Below are positions 18,495 through 26,938 of a stretch of 64,000 nucleotides of DNA, piece after piece. The DNA lies in contig CAVVSD010000003.1 of assembly GCA_963750895.1 (NCBI GenBank), forward strand, positions 124,001 through 188,000, written 5' to 3'. Each line of letters opens with the position of its first letter. The first letter of the stretch is position 1. The translations under genes and the position numbers were made by a program. The stretch comes from CAVVSD01 sp963750895. GTDB lineage: Bacteria > Actinomycetota > Thermoleophilia > Solirubrobacterales > Solirubrobacteraceae. The notes below the pieces were generated by a model. That model did no database searches and was not told where the DNA came from. It saw only the letters and a list, made by a program, of their open reading frames with translations.

Positions 18495-18910
18495 GCCTCG
18501 CGCCCGAGCGCGTGCTGGCGGGCCTCCCACTCGGAGACCTCGAACGGCTTCCCCGGCGCGGCGCCGACGGCGAGCACGATCGTCCCGCCCTCGATGGCGT
18601 GCGCCTCGCGGTGCACGGCGGGGGAGTCGGGCTTGACGAAGCCGGGCGCGGCGACGTCGACGTTCTGCCCGTCGAGCTTGAAGCGCGCGGAGCCGGCGAT
18701 GACGGCGTAGACCTCCTCGTGGCCCGTGTCCGTCTCGTCGTGGGGCTCGACCACGACCGCGCCGGGCTCGGCGCCGACGTAGGCGTTCATCCCGAAGGCG
18801 GTGACGCCGAGCTCGTCGCGCAGCGGGCGCCAGTCCACACCCTCGATGCACGGCGCCGGGGCGGGTGCGACGTCATGGATGCTGAGGACCTTCGCGTGGA
18901 TCTCGGTCAT
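18491..18910 (-). CDS. Cupin-domain protein
   Basis: A 139-aa protein using the ATG at 18910, which overlaps the pspAB stop (TGATG). The single cupin barrel contains HDETDTGHEEVYAVIAG (metal-ligand motif 1) and PDSPAVHREAHAIEGG (motif 2). No specific substrate is implied. It is third in an htpX-pspAB-cupin run, which makes a link to envelope stress possible. Its stop shares CTAG with the AraC gene. Confidence 0.8.
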   Translation of the reverse strand: MTEIHAKVLSIHDVAPAPAPCIEGVDWRPLRDELGVTAFGMNAYVGAEPGAVVVEPHDETDTGHEEVYAVIAGSARFKLDGQNVDVAAPGFVKPDSPAVHREAHAIEGGTIVLAVGAAPGKPFEVSEWEARQHALGREA

Positions 18911-19485
18911 CAGATCGGGATACCCCACATCGGCAGCCAGCGCTCGATCTCCGGCTCGACGGGCAGCTCGGGATCGAGGATCGCCTTCATCTGCAGCTCG
19001 CGCTCGGCGTCGCGGGCCTGCTCTCCGGAGGCGGGCACGAACGGGTACCAGGTGCCCCGCTTGTAGTTGTAGATCAGGTACAGCTGGCGGTCGCGTGCGT
19101 CCTTGAAGGCGAAGACCGCCGCGAGCGTGCGGTCGCCGTAGCCGCCGACGGCGAGCGCGTCGCTGACCGCGTTGATCCCGACGACGAGGTCCTCGACATC
19201 GGGGTCGTGGAGGATCATCCAGCGGTAGCCGAAGGAGTCCGTCTCGACGGTGAGCGTCGTCCCGGTCTCCTCGCCCGTGCCGCGCACGAGCTGCTCCATC
19301 TCCGTGACGATGTTGTCGAAGTCGGCGGTGTCGACGGGCTGGAAGAGGATGGCCGCCTCCCCGCGCGTCGTGATGTTGTGCTCGGTCTCGAGCGAGATGT
19401 ACGCCGTGGTGAGGGCGAACAGCCGGTCCTGCGCCGCGATCGGCTTGGCCTTCGTCCGCCCCAGCAGGCTGTCAAGGAAGCCCAT
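18910..19485 (-). CDS. pspAB: PspA-associated protein PspAB
   Basis: A 191-aa protein beginning MGFLDSLLGRTK, characteristic of the PspAB family that accompanies HtpX and PspA in actinobacteria. No membrane segment or catalytic motif is seen; the C-terminus carries WYPFVP and ERWLPMWGIP aromatic blocks. It is 9 bp downstream of htpX. It probably acts with the protease in quality control of membrane proteins. Confidence 0.85.
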   Translation of the reverse strand: MGFLDSLLGRTKAKPIAAQDRLFALTTAYISLETEHNITTRGEAAILFQPVDTADFDNIVTEMEQLVRGTGEETGTTLTVETDSFGYRWMILHDPDVEDLVVGINAVSDALAVGGYGDRTLAAVFAFKDARDRQLYLIYNYKRGTWYPFVPASGEQARDAERELQMKAILDPELPVEPEIERWLPMWGIPI

Positions 19486-19494
19486 CCGACAGTT

Positions 19495-20394
19495 CTAGCG
19501 CGCGCCCTGCAGCTGCGCCTCCAGCCGTGCGAGCTGCGCGATGCGCTGCTCGACGGGCGGGTGGGTCGAGAAGAGGTTCAGCAGCGACTTCTTCGTGTTC
19601 GCCGGGATGATGTAGAAGGCGTTCAGCTCGGAGTGCGCACGCAGGTCGGTCATCGGCAGCCGCTCCATCGTGCCGTTGATCTTCAGCAGCGCCGAGGACA
19701 GCGCGCTCGGCCGGCCGGTGATCGCGGCCGCGCCGCGGTCGGCGGCGAACTCGCGGTAGCGCGACAGCGCCTGCATGAGGACGAACGACACGACGTACAC
19801 GACGAGCGACACGAGGATGAGCACCATCGCGCTCGGGCCGTCATCGTCGTCGCTGGAGCTGCCGCCGAAGAAGAAGCCGAACTGCAGGACGAGCGCGGCG
19901 ATCGAGGCGAAGAACGACGCGATGGTCATGATCATCACGTCGCGGTGGCGCACGTGGGCCAGCTCGTGGGCCATGACGCCCTCGAGCTCGGCCGGCGAGA
20001 GCAGCTCCAGCAGGCCGGTCGTCGCCACGACGGTCGCGGACTTCTGCGAGCGGCCCATCGCGAAGGCGTTCGGCATCTGCGTGTTGACGATCCCGATCGT
20101 CGGCTTGGGCAGGTCGGCCTGCACGCAGAGGCGCTCGATCATCGCGTGCAGCTCGGGCGCCTCCTGCGGGCCGACCTTCTGCACGCCCATCGTGGCGAGC
20201 GCGATCTTGTCCGAGGCGAAGAGCTGGAAGAGGAAGAGCCCCGCCGCGACGACGACGATCGTCACGCCGGACGCGCCGCTGGCGAAGAGGGCGGCGATCA
20301 GCACGACGTACAGCGCGCCGAGCAGGAACACCGTGATCAGCATTCGGGCCTGGAGGCCACCGTCGGCGCGCAGCGCCACCTTCGTCTGAGCCAT
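19495..20394 (-). CDS. htpX: Membrane zinc metalloprotease HtpX (M48)
   Basis: A 299-aa protein. Two N-terminal membrane segments (about 18-60) precede the cytoplasmic catalytic motif HELAH (His143, Glu144, His147); another hydrophobic pair follows (155-210), and the third zinc ligand is the Glu in REFAADRGA. HtpX degrades misfolded membrane proteins. The ATG at 20394 lies 6 nt after TACACT. The gene leads pspAB and a cupin. Confidence 0.93.
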   Translation of the reverse strand: MAQTKVALRADGGLQARMLITVFLLGALYVVLIAALFASGASGVTIVVVAAGLFLFQLFASDKIALATMGVQKVGPQEAPELHAMIERLCVQADLPKPTIGIVNTQMPNAFAMGRSQKSATVVATTGLLELLSPAELEGVMAHELAHVRHRDVMIMTIASFFASIAALVLQFGFFFGGSSSDDDDGPSAMVLILVSLVVYVVSFVLMQALSRYREFAADRGAAAITGRPSALSSALLKINGTMERLPMTDLRAHSELNAFYIIPANTKKSLLNLFSTHPPVEQRIAQLARLEAQLQGAR

Positions 20395-20400
20395 GGCGCG

Positions 20401-20406
20401 AGTGTA
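20401..20406 (-). promoter_or_regulatory. Leaderless -10 box of htpX
   Basis: TACACT on the minus strand ends 6 nt before the htpX ATG, with no room for a ribosome-binding site. Confidence 0.5.
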
Positions 20407-20470
20407 GGCAGGCAGCGTTAAGGCATCCTGAAGGGTTCCTGTAGGCAACGGCCGGGGCGGCCACGCTGGA

Positions 20471-20484
20471 GGCGAGCGCTCGCC
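20471..20484. repeat. 14-bp perfect palindrome in the htpX / M23 intergenic region
   Basis: GGCGAGC followed by GCTCGCC, roughly midway between the two divergent starts. It may be an operator or simply a GC-rich hairpin. Confidence 0.3.
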
Positions 20485-20525
20485 CGCACGCAACGCGCCT
20501 GTCGGGCAGCGTCGTGGGTGTCCCG

Positions 20526-20531
20526 TAGCCT
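20526..20531 (+). promoter_or_regulatory. -10 box of the M23 peptidase gene
   Basis: TAGCCT lies 13 nt before the ATG at 20545, giving a predicted leader of only about 6 nt. Confidence 0.4.
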
Positions 20532-20544
20532 GCCGCGGACGCCG

Positions 20545-21756
20545 ATGCGCCGTCTCATCGTCCTCATCGTGTGCGTCGCGGTCCCCGTCGCCCTCTGGGC
20601 GGCCCTGCCCCTCGGGTCGACCGCGGCAACCCCGTCCCAGAGCAAGCTCGACGAGCTGAACGGGAAGATCGACCGTACCCGCGACCGGATCGGCCGCAAG
20701 AAGGGCGCGGAGAGGACGCTGTCGAGCGACATCGCGCAGTACACGCGCAGGATCGACCGCCTCCAGGGGAAGATCACGACGCTCGCCGGCCGCCAGGAGG
20801 TCCTCCAGCGCGACCTCGACGCCAAGCAGGCCGAGCTCGAGAGCCTCCGCGGCGAGCTGCGCTCCGAGCGCGCCCGCCTCGTCCGGCTCCAGCGCCGCCT
20901 GCGCGAGGCGCGCGCGATGCTCTCGACGCGCCTCGTCGAGCTCTTCAAGGCCGACAAGCCCGACGTCCTCACCGTCGTCCTCGGGTCGACCGACTTCGCC
21001 GACCTCCTCGAGCGCACCGAGTTCATCCGCCGGATCTCCGACCAGGACCGCGAGGTCATCCTGCTCGTGCGCCGTGCGCGCGTGGACGCCGTCGAGACCG
21101 AGGCGCACCTCGCGAAGCTCGAGACCCGGCAGCAGAAGGTCACGGCGGCCGTGCAGTCGCGGCGCGACGAGATCGCCGCGGTCAAGGGCGAGCTCGTCGG
21201 CACGCGGGTCGGGTACGCGAAGACGCGGGCGGGCAAGACCGCGGCGCTGAGCAAGGTGCGCGACGACCGCCACGAGCTGCAGGAGAACCTCGAGGCCATG
21301 GAGGCCCAGTCGGCGAAGATCGCCGAGAAGCTGCGGGTCGCCCAGGGCAACCCGGGGGCAGGCCCGATCAGGCAGGGCTCCGGGCAGTTCATCTGGCCGG
21401 TCAACGGCCCGATCACCGGCGTGTTCGGTGAGTCGCGCCCTGGCCACATGCACGCGGGGCTCGACATCGCGGCGGGCGAGGGCACGCCGATCCGCGCCGC
21501 CGACTCCGGCCGCGTCGTGCTCATGCAGGGCGTCGGCTCGTCGGGCGGCTACGGGAACTTCACCTGCGTGCAGCACAACGCGTCGACGTCCTCGTGCTAC
21601 GCGCACCAGTCGCGCTTCGGGACGTCGATGGGCGCGAACGTGAGCAAGGGCCAGGTGATCGGCTACGTCGGCAACACGGGCCACTCCTTCGGCGCGCACC
21701 TGCACTTCGAGGTCCGCGTGAACGGCTCGCCGGTCAACCCGGCTGGGTACCTGTAG
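20545..21756 (+). CDS. Secreted M23 (LytM) peptidoglycan peptidase with coiled coil
   Basis: A 403-aa protein. The N-terminal signal/anchor is residues 1-28, and long EnvC-like coiled coils run from about 30 to 260. The C-terminal LytM domain has the zinc ligands His303 and Asp307 (HAGLD) and the HLH motif at 385-387 (AHLHFE), all intact. It cleaves peptidoglycan crossbridges or activates other hydrolases at division. The ATG at 20545 is preferred over the GTG nine codons earlier, because only it puts the basic-hydrophobic signal at the terminus and it follows the TAGCCT box. Confidence 0.9.
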   Translation: MRRLIVLIVCVAVPVALWAALPLGSTAATPSQSKLDELNGKIDRTRDRIGRKKGAERTLSSDIAQYTRRIDRLQGKITTLAGRQEVLQRDLDAKQAELESLRGELRSERARLVRLQRRLREARAMLSTRLVELFKADKPDVLTVVLGSTDFADLLERTEFIRRISDQDREVILLVRRARVDAVETEAHLAKLETRQQKVTAAVQSRRDEIAAVKGELVGTRVGYAKTRAGKTAALSKVRDDRHELQENLEAMEAQSAKIAEKLRVAQGNPGAGPIRQGSGQFIWPVNGPITGVFGESRPGHMHAGLDIAAGEGTPIRAADSGRVVLMQGVGSSGGYGNFTCVQHNASTSSCYAHQSRFGTSMGANVSKGQVIGYVGNTGHSFGAHLHFEVRVNGSPVNPAGYL

Positions 21757-21840
21757 GTCGCTGAGCTCCGCTCGGGCGACCTGGCGGCGCGGGTCGCGTC
21801 CGGACTGCCCATCGAGGGCGGACGGGGAGTGGGTTGCACC
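21757..21840 (+). repeat. Dispersed intergenic element, copy B (after M23 stop)
   Basis: Starts right after the M23 TAG stop. It has GAGCTCCGCTCGGG, then a diverged spacer, then the core TCCGGACTGCCC, loop ATCGA and GGGCGGACGGGG, then GAGTGGGTT. It aligns with 7241-7318 in the same orientation relative to its upstream gene. The outer arms TCCGCTC/GAGTGGG pair with two G-U wobbles, where copy A has Watson-Crick pairs. Protein-coding potential is poor. Confidence 0.6.
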
Positions 21841-21988
21841 ACGATCTGGCGATCCGCGCTACCGGAGCGGTGCCCGCGATTGGATCACGTCCGCGCTCAC
21901 GAGGTCCGAGACATCGGCCCCGCCACTCCTTCGGCGCGCACCCGCGCCGCACCGCACTGCCGGCCACGCCCCGAGCGGCGCGCCAACC

Positions 21989-22831
21989 TCAGTGCCCGCC
22001 GGCCAGTCCCTCGATCGGCCCACGCCCCGCACGCGTCGCGGCCCGCCCCGGTCGCAGCGACGCCACCACGGCCAGCGCACACGCCACGAGCGCGACGGAC
22101 GGCCCGGCCGCCACGTCGGCCACGTACGACAGCTCCATCCCGCCGACGCCCGCGACCGCGCCGAAGAACGCGGCGAGACGCAGCTGCACGACGAGCCGGT
22201 CCGACGCGCGCAGCGCCGCCGCGGCGGGCGCGACCAGCAGCGCGAGGACGAGCAGGTTCCCGAGCCCCTGGACGGACGCGACGATCGCGACGCCGAGCAG
22301 CACGAGCAGGGCCGCGGTCGTCCGGCCCGGCGACACGCCCAGCGACCGCGCGCTCCCGGCGTCGAACGCCGTCACGCGCAGCGCCCGACCGCCGAAGCCC
22401 AGCGCCACGAGCACGACGAGCCCGAGGCCGGCCGCCACGGCGAGGTCGGCGTCCGTCGCGCCCAGCGGGTCGCCGAAGAGCAGCTCGCCCAGCCGCGCCG
22501 GCGTGTCCGGCGCCAGGGCGAGCGCGACGCCCAGCCCGAACAGCGCGCCGACCGTGACCGCCACCGCGAGCTCCGACCCGATCCGCCGGTCGCGCGCGGC
22601 GAGGGCGATGAGCAGCGCCGCGACGATGATCCCGCCCGACGCACCCAGCACGATCGGCACCCCGGCGAGCGCCGCGAGCACGAGCCCGGGGAGCATCGCG
22701 TGGGAGAGCGACTCCGCCGCGTACGTGTGGCGCAGGTGCAGGATCCAGACCCCGAGCGGCCCGCACACGACGCCGAGCAGCACCACCTCGGCGAGCGCCC
22801 GTCGCAGCAGCTCGCTCTCGAGCAGCTCCAT
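21989..22831 (-). CDS. Metal (Zn/Mn) ABC transporter permease, ABC-3 family
   Basis: A 280-aa permease with about eight membrane segments. It carries family blocks including HTYAAESLSHAMLPG near residue 35 and the cytoplasmic EAA-like SLGVSPGRT. ZnuB/MntB proteins form the channel for zinc or manganese uptake. The ATG overlaps the ATPase stop by one base (TGATG). It is last in a permease-ATPase-permease operon with no binding-protein gene. Confidence 0.88.
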   Translation of the reverse strand: MELLESELLRRALAEVVLLGVVCGPLGVWILHLRHTYAAESLSHAMLPGLVLAALAGVPIVLGASGGIIVAALLIALAARDRRIGSELAVAVTVGALFGLGVALALAPDTPARLGELLFGDPLGATDADLAVAAGLGLVVLVALGFGGRALRVTAFDAGSARSLGVSPGRTTAALLVLLGVAIVASVQGLGNLLVLALLVAPAAAALRASDRLVVQLRLAAFFGAVAGVGGMELSYVADVAAGPSVALVACALAVVASLRPGRAATRAGRGPIEGLAGGH

Positions 22832-23568
22832 CAGCCGTGGTCGTGGTGGGAGTGGACGGCGACGGTCTCCTCGCCGAGGGTCACGAGCTCCTCGCCGTAC
22901 GTCGCGTGCAGCGCCTGCGCGGTCAGCGCGTCCGCCGGCGGCCCGAAGGCGATCTGCGTCCCGTTGAGGCACAGCACCCTGTCCCACCGCCGCGCGTGGT
23001 CGATGTCGTGCGTCGACACCAGCAGCCCCCTGCCCTCGGAGCGCAGCTCGTCGAGGATGGCGAGCAGGCCCGCCTCGCTCGCGCGGTCCACGCCGGTGAA
23101 CGGCTCGTCGAGCAGCAGCAGCGGAGCGTCCTGCAGCAGCGCCCGCGCGATGAGCACCCGCTGGCGCTGGCCGCCGGACAGGGCGCCGAACCGCGTCCCG
23201 GCCTGCGCCGCGAGGCCGACGCGGTCGAGCATCGCCGTCGCCCGCTCGCGCTCGCCCCGCCCGAGCCGCCGCCACGCGGGTGTGCGCGCGTAGGCGCCCA
23301 TGAGGACGACGTCGAGCGCGCTGACCGGGAAGTCCAGCCGCGCGCGGCCCGCCTGGGCGACGTAGGCCGGGCTGCCCTCGACCGCGCACGTGCCCGCCAT
23401 CACCGGCAGCTCGCCGAGCAGGAGCTTCAGGAGCGTCGTCTTCCCGCCGCCGTTGGGCCCGAGGACGGCGAGCGCCTCCCCGGCGTCCAGCGAGAACGTC
23501 ACGCCGCTCAGCGCCGGCCGGCCCGGCGCGTAGCCCGTGACGAGCCCGGAGACCTCGACGAGGGTCAT
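22831..23568 (-). CDS. Metal ABC transporter ATPase
   Basis: A 245-aa ATPase with Walker A GPNGGGKTT, Q-loop region AYVAQ, signature LSGGQRQRV, Walker B LLLLDEP and H-loop STHDIDH, all intact. The C-terminus ends HSHHDHG, a likely metal-binding tail consistent with zinc or manganese. The ATG at 23568 overlaps the upstream permease stop. It energises import by the flanking permeases. Confidence 0.92.
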   Translation of the reverse strand: MTLVEVSGLVTGYAPGRPALSGVTFSLDAGEALAVLGPNGGGKTTLLKLLLGELPVMAGTCAVEGSPAYVAQAGRARLDFPVSALDVVLMGAYARTPAWRRLGRGERERATAMLDRVGLAAQAGTRFGALSGGQRQRVLIARALLQDAPLLLLDEPFTGVDRASEAGLLAILDELRSEGRGLLVSTHDIDHARRWDRVLCLNGTQIAFGPPADALTAQALHATYGEELVTLGEETVAVHSHHDHG

Positions 23569-24389
23569 CTCGCCTCCCTCACGAGGGCCACGGCGGCGAA
23601 CACGACGCCGCCGAGCACTGCGATCGCGGGGCCCGGCGGCAGGTTCGTCTGGTCGGCGAGCCAGAGCCCGCAGATCCCCTCGGCCAGCGCGAGCGCGACG
23701 CCGCCGAGGAGCAGCCCGCGCATCGACCCCGCCAGGAGCCGCGCCGTCGCGCTCGGGACCACGAGCAGCGTGGAGACGAGCAGCGCGCCGACCGCGGGCA
23801 GCGACGCGACGACGGCGAGGGCCAGCATCCCGAGGAGCAGCCAGTCGCCCAGGCGCGAGGGAACGCCGAGCGCGTGCGCGCCGCCGGGGTCGAAGCCCGT
23901 CGCCAGCCAGGTCCTGCCGAGCAGCGCGGTGCACAGCAGCGCCAGCGCGGCGACCGCGGCCGCGAGCCACAGGTCCGTGTCGCTCAGCCCGAGCAGCGTC
24001 CCGAAGAGCAGGCGGTCGACGCCGGCGCCCGACGCGAAGACGTCACCGGCGAGGATCGAGCCGATCGCGAGCGCCGCGACGAGCAGCAGGCCGGTCGCCG
24101 CGTCGGCCCGCAGGCGCCCGTCCCGCAGCAGCCGCGCCAGCCCGGCCGTGTAGATGAGCGCCGCGCCCATCGCCGCGATCGGCGCGGCGATGCCGGCCGG
24201 GGCCGCGACGACGAGGCCGGGGAACGTCGCGGTCCCCACCGCGTGGGTGAAGAACGCCAGCCGCCGCAGGGCGATCCACGCGCCGAACAGGCCGCCCGCG
24301 ACGCCGAGCAGCACCACGGCGAGCAGCGCCCGCTGCATGTACGGCGTGGTGAAGGGGTCGACCAGGGCGTCCACGGATGCGCCGAACAC
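23565..24389 (-). CDS. Metal (Zn/Mn) ABC transporter permease, ABC-3 family
   Basis: A 274-aa permease with about eight membrane helices and the LAFFTHAVGTATFPG block seen near the N-terminus of ABC-3 permeases. The GTG at 24389 is the first in-frame start after the promoter region. It is first in the three-gene operon; two different permeases suggest a heterodimeric channel. No periplasmic binding protein is encoded here. Confidence 0.88.
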   Translation of the reverse strand: MFGASVDALVDPFTTPYMQRALLAVVLLGVAGGLFGAWIALRRLAFFTHAVGTATFPGLVVAAPAGIAAPIAAMGAALIYTAGLARLLRDGRLRADAATGLLLVAALAIGSILAGDVFASGAGVDRLLFGTLLGLSDTDLWLAAAVAALALLCTALLGRTWLATGFDPGGAHALGVPSRLGDWLLLGMLALAVVASLPAVGALLVSTLLVVPSATARLLAGSMRGLLLGGVALALAEGICGLWLADQTNLPPGPAIAVLGGVVFAAVALVREAR

Positions 24390-24390
24390 T

Positions 24391-24409
24391 ATCGAGATCC
24401 GTTCTCATT
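24391..24409. promoter_or_regulatory. Candidate Zur/Fur-type operator before the metal ABC operon
   Basis: On the minus strand it reads AATGAGAACGGATCTCGAT, with GAGA-N5-TCTC dyad symmetry, resembling a GC-shifted Zur box (TGAAAAT-like half sites). It ends 1 bp before the first codon. Regulator identity is inferred from the transporter type. Confidence 0.4.
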
Positions 24410-24459
24410 CTCGCGACACGGCGAGGCCGCCGACGCCGACGTGGCATCCTCTGCGCGCG

Positions 24460-25716
24460 ATGGCGACCGCCCAGAGCCTCTCCCACGTGTGGCCGCTCGG
24501 CACCACCCTGAACGCAGCCGGCCACATCGAGGTCGGGGGCTGCGACCTCGTCGAGCTCGCGCGCGAGTTCGGCACGCCCGCGTACATCGTCGCCGAGGAC
24601 GACCTCCGCGCCCGCGCTCGCGAGTTCCGCGAGGCCTTCGCCGCCGTGGCGGCGGACGTGCACCTCTCGTTCGCGACGAAGGCGTTCCCGTGCACCGCGG
24701 TCCTGCGGGTCCTCGCCGAGGAGGGGATCGGCGCCGACGTCGCCTCCGGCGGCGAGCTGCAGATCGCCCTGCGCGCCGGCGTCGCGCCGAGCATGGTCAC
24801 GCTCCACGGCAACGCGAAGTCCGAACGCGAGCTCGGCGAGGCGCTCGATTCCGGCGTCGGGCTGATCGTCGCCGACAACGCCGACGAGCTGGAGCGCCTC
24901 GAGCGCCTCGCCACGCGCGAGCAGGACGTGATGATCCGCGTCGCCCCCGACGTGCGCGGCGACACGCACGACCACATCTCGACCGGCCAGGCCGACACGA
25001 AGTTCGGCTTCTCGCTCGCCGACGCTCCGACCGCCATGGAGCGCATCCGCGGCTCCGAGCGGCTGCGCCTGCGCGGCGTGCACCTGCACATCGGGTCCCA
25101 GCTGCTCGAGCTCGACCCGTTCCGGCGTGCGATCGAGGCGGTCGCCGCGCTCGGCCCGATGGACGCGATCAACGTCGGCGGCGGCCTCGGCGTCGCCTAC
25201 ACCCCCGACGACCATCCGCCGTCGGTGCACGAGTACGCCGCCGTGAAGGTCGGGGCGATCCGCGACTACCTGGGACCCGACGTCGCGATCCTCGACGAGC
25301 CCGGCCGGGCGCTCGTCGCGGCGGCCGGCGTCACGATCTACGGGGTGCAATCGGTGAAGCGCAACGTCTCCACCTGGGTCGCCGTGGACGGCGGCATGTC
25401 CGACAACCTGCGCCCGATGCTCTACGACGCGCGCTACGAGGCCGTGCTTGCCTCGCGTCCAGGTGGATCGACCCGCTGCCACGTCACGGGCAAGCACTGC
25501 GAGTCCTCCGACGTGATCGTCCGCGACGCGATGCTCGACGACCCGCGTCCCGGCGACATCGTCGTGACCCCCGTGACCGGCGCCTACTGCTACGCGATGG
25601 CCAACCAGTACAACGGCGTCCCGCGCGCGCCGGTCGTGTTCGTGCGCGACGGCGACGCACGCGTGGTCGTGCGCCGCGAGACCTACGACGACCTGCTCTC
25701 CCGTGACGTCATCTGA
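24460..25716 (+). CDS. lysA: Diaminopimelate decarboxylase
   Basis: A 418-aa fold-III PLP enzyme converting meso-DAP to L-lysine. PLP-binding Lys74 is in SFATKAFPC, HLHIGSQ carries the conserved His, the GGG phosphate loop is in INVGGGLG, and the C-terminal GKHCESSD holds the active-site Cys. It is first in a lysA-hom-thrC-thrB operon of the aspartate pathway, with hom overlapping by 14 bp. Confidence 0.95.
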   Translation: MATAQSLSHVWPLGTTLNAAGHIEVGGCDLVELAREFGTPAYIVAEDDLRARAREFREAFAAVAADVHLSFATKAFPCTAVLRVLAEEGIGADVASGGELQIALRAGVAPSMVTLHGNAKSERELGEALDSGVGLIVADNADELERLERLATREQDVMIRVAPDVRGDTHDHISTGQADTKFGFSLADAPTAMERIRGSERLRLRGVHLHIGSQLLELDPFRRAIEAVAALGPMDAINVGGGLGVAYTPDDHPPSVHEYAAVKVGAIRDYLGPDVAILDEPGRALVAAAGVTIYGVQSVKRNVSTWVAVDGGMSDNLRPMLYDARYEAVLASRPGGSTRCHVTGKHCESSDVIVRDAMLDDPRPGDIVVTPVTGAYCYAMANQYNGVPRAPVVFVRDGDARVVVRRETYDDLLSRDVI

Positions 25717-26938
25717 GCCGGGGACGTTCCGTGTCGGCCTGCTGGGGCACGGCACCGTCGGGTCGGCGTTCGCCACGCTGCTGCAGGCGCGCGCCGAGCA
25801 GATCGAGCTGACCACCGGGCTGCGCCCCGAGCTGGCGGGGGTCCTCACGCGCTCGCGCGGGACCTTCGAGGAGATCGTCGAGGGCTCCGACCTCGTCGTC
25901 GAGGTGATCGGCGGCGTCGACCCGGCGCGCGACTACGTCCTGCGCGCGATGCGCGCCGGGCGCCACGTCGTCACCGCGAACAAGCAGCTGCTCTCCCTCC
26001 ACGGGGAGGAGCTGTGGTCGGTCGCGCGCGAGCACGGCGTGCAGCTGCGCTTCGAGGCCGCCGTCGCCGGCGTCGTCCCGGTCATCCGCGTCCTGCAGGA
26101 GTCGCTGGCGGCCGCACACGTCGAGCGGGTGCACGGCATCGTCAACGGCACGACGAACTACATCCTCAGCGAGATGGCGCGCACCGGCGCGACGTACGAG
26201 TCGGCCCTCGCGGACGCCCAGCGACTCGGCTACGCGGAGGCCGACCCGACCGACGACGTCACCGGCCGCGACGCCGCGGCGAAGATGGCGATCATCGCGC
26301 GCCTGGCGTTCGACACGCCGGTGACGCTCGACCAGGTCCCGTACGAGGGCATCGAGCACATCACCGCCGACGACATGGAGTACGCGCGCGAGCTGGGGCT
26401 GGGGCTCAAGCTCATCGGCACGGCCGAGCGCATCGACGGCGGGATCTCGGTGCGCGTGCACCCCGCGTTCCTCTACGGCGGTCATCCGCTCGCCAGCGTC
26501 GGCGGGCCGTTCAACGCCGTGACGATCGAGTCCCCCGACATCACCGAGATCACGATGTCGGGGCCCGGCGCCGGCGGCCCGCAGACCGCGAGCGCGGTGC
26601 TCGGCGACGTCATCAGCGCGATGATCCCGCCGGCCTCGACGCCGGAGCCGTCCCAGCGGCTGGCGATCGTCGAGGACGTCGTGAGCGCGTTCTACCTGCA
26701 CCTCGAGGTGGCCGACCGGCCCGGCGTCCTCGCGCAGGTCGCCCAGATCCTCGGGATGCAGGGCGCGTCGATCAAGTCCGTCGTCCAGAAGGGCCTGGGG
26801 GAGAACGCGCGCCTCGTGATGGTCGTGCACCCGCTGCTCGAGTCGCGCCTGCGCGCCGCGGTCGAGCTCATCGGGCGCCTGGAGTTCCTGCGCTCACCGC
26901 CGCGCGCGATCCGGGTGATCGAAGCCGAATTCACATGA
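25703..26938 (+). CDS. hom: Homoserine dehydrogenase with ACT domain
   Basis: A 411-aa enzyme. The N-terminal Rossmann motif is GLLGHGTVGSAF, with TANKQLL and the central catalytic block GIVNGTTNYIL (G-x-x-N-G-T-T). A C-terminal ACT domain (about 330-411, beginning SAFYLHLEVADRPG) gives probable threonine feedback. It reduces aspartate semialdehyde to homoserine. The GTG start lies inside the lysA end; the stop overlaps the thrC start (ATGA). Confidence 0.95.
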   Translation: MTSSEPGTFRVGLLGHGTVGSAFATLLQARAEQIELTTGLRPELAGVLTRSRGTFEEIVEGSDLVVEVIGGVDPARDYVLRAMRAGRHVVTANKQLLSLHGEELWSVAREHGVQLRFEAAVAGVVPVIRVLQESLAAAHVERVHGIVNGTTNYILSEMARTGATYESALADAQRLGYAEADPTDDVTGRDAAAKMAIIARLAFDTPVTLDQVPYEGIEHITADDMEYARELGLGLKLIGTAERIDGGISVRVHPAFLYGGHPLASVGGPFNAVTIESPDITEITMSGPGAGGPQTASAVLGDVISAMIPPASTPEPSQRLAIVEDVVSAFYLHLEVADRPGVLAQVAQILGMQGASIKSVVQKGLGENARLVMVVHPLLESRLRAAVELIGRLEFLRSPPRAIRVIEAEFT

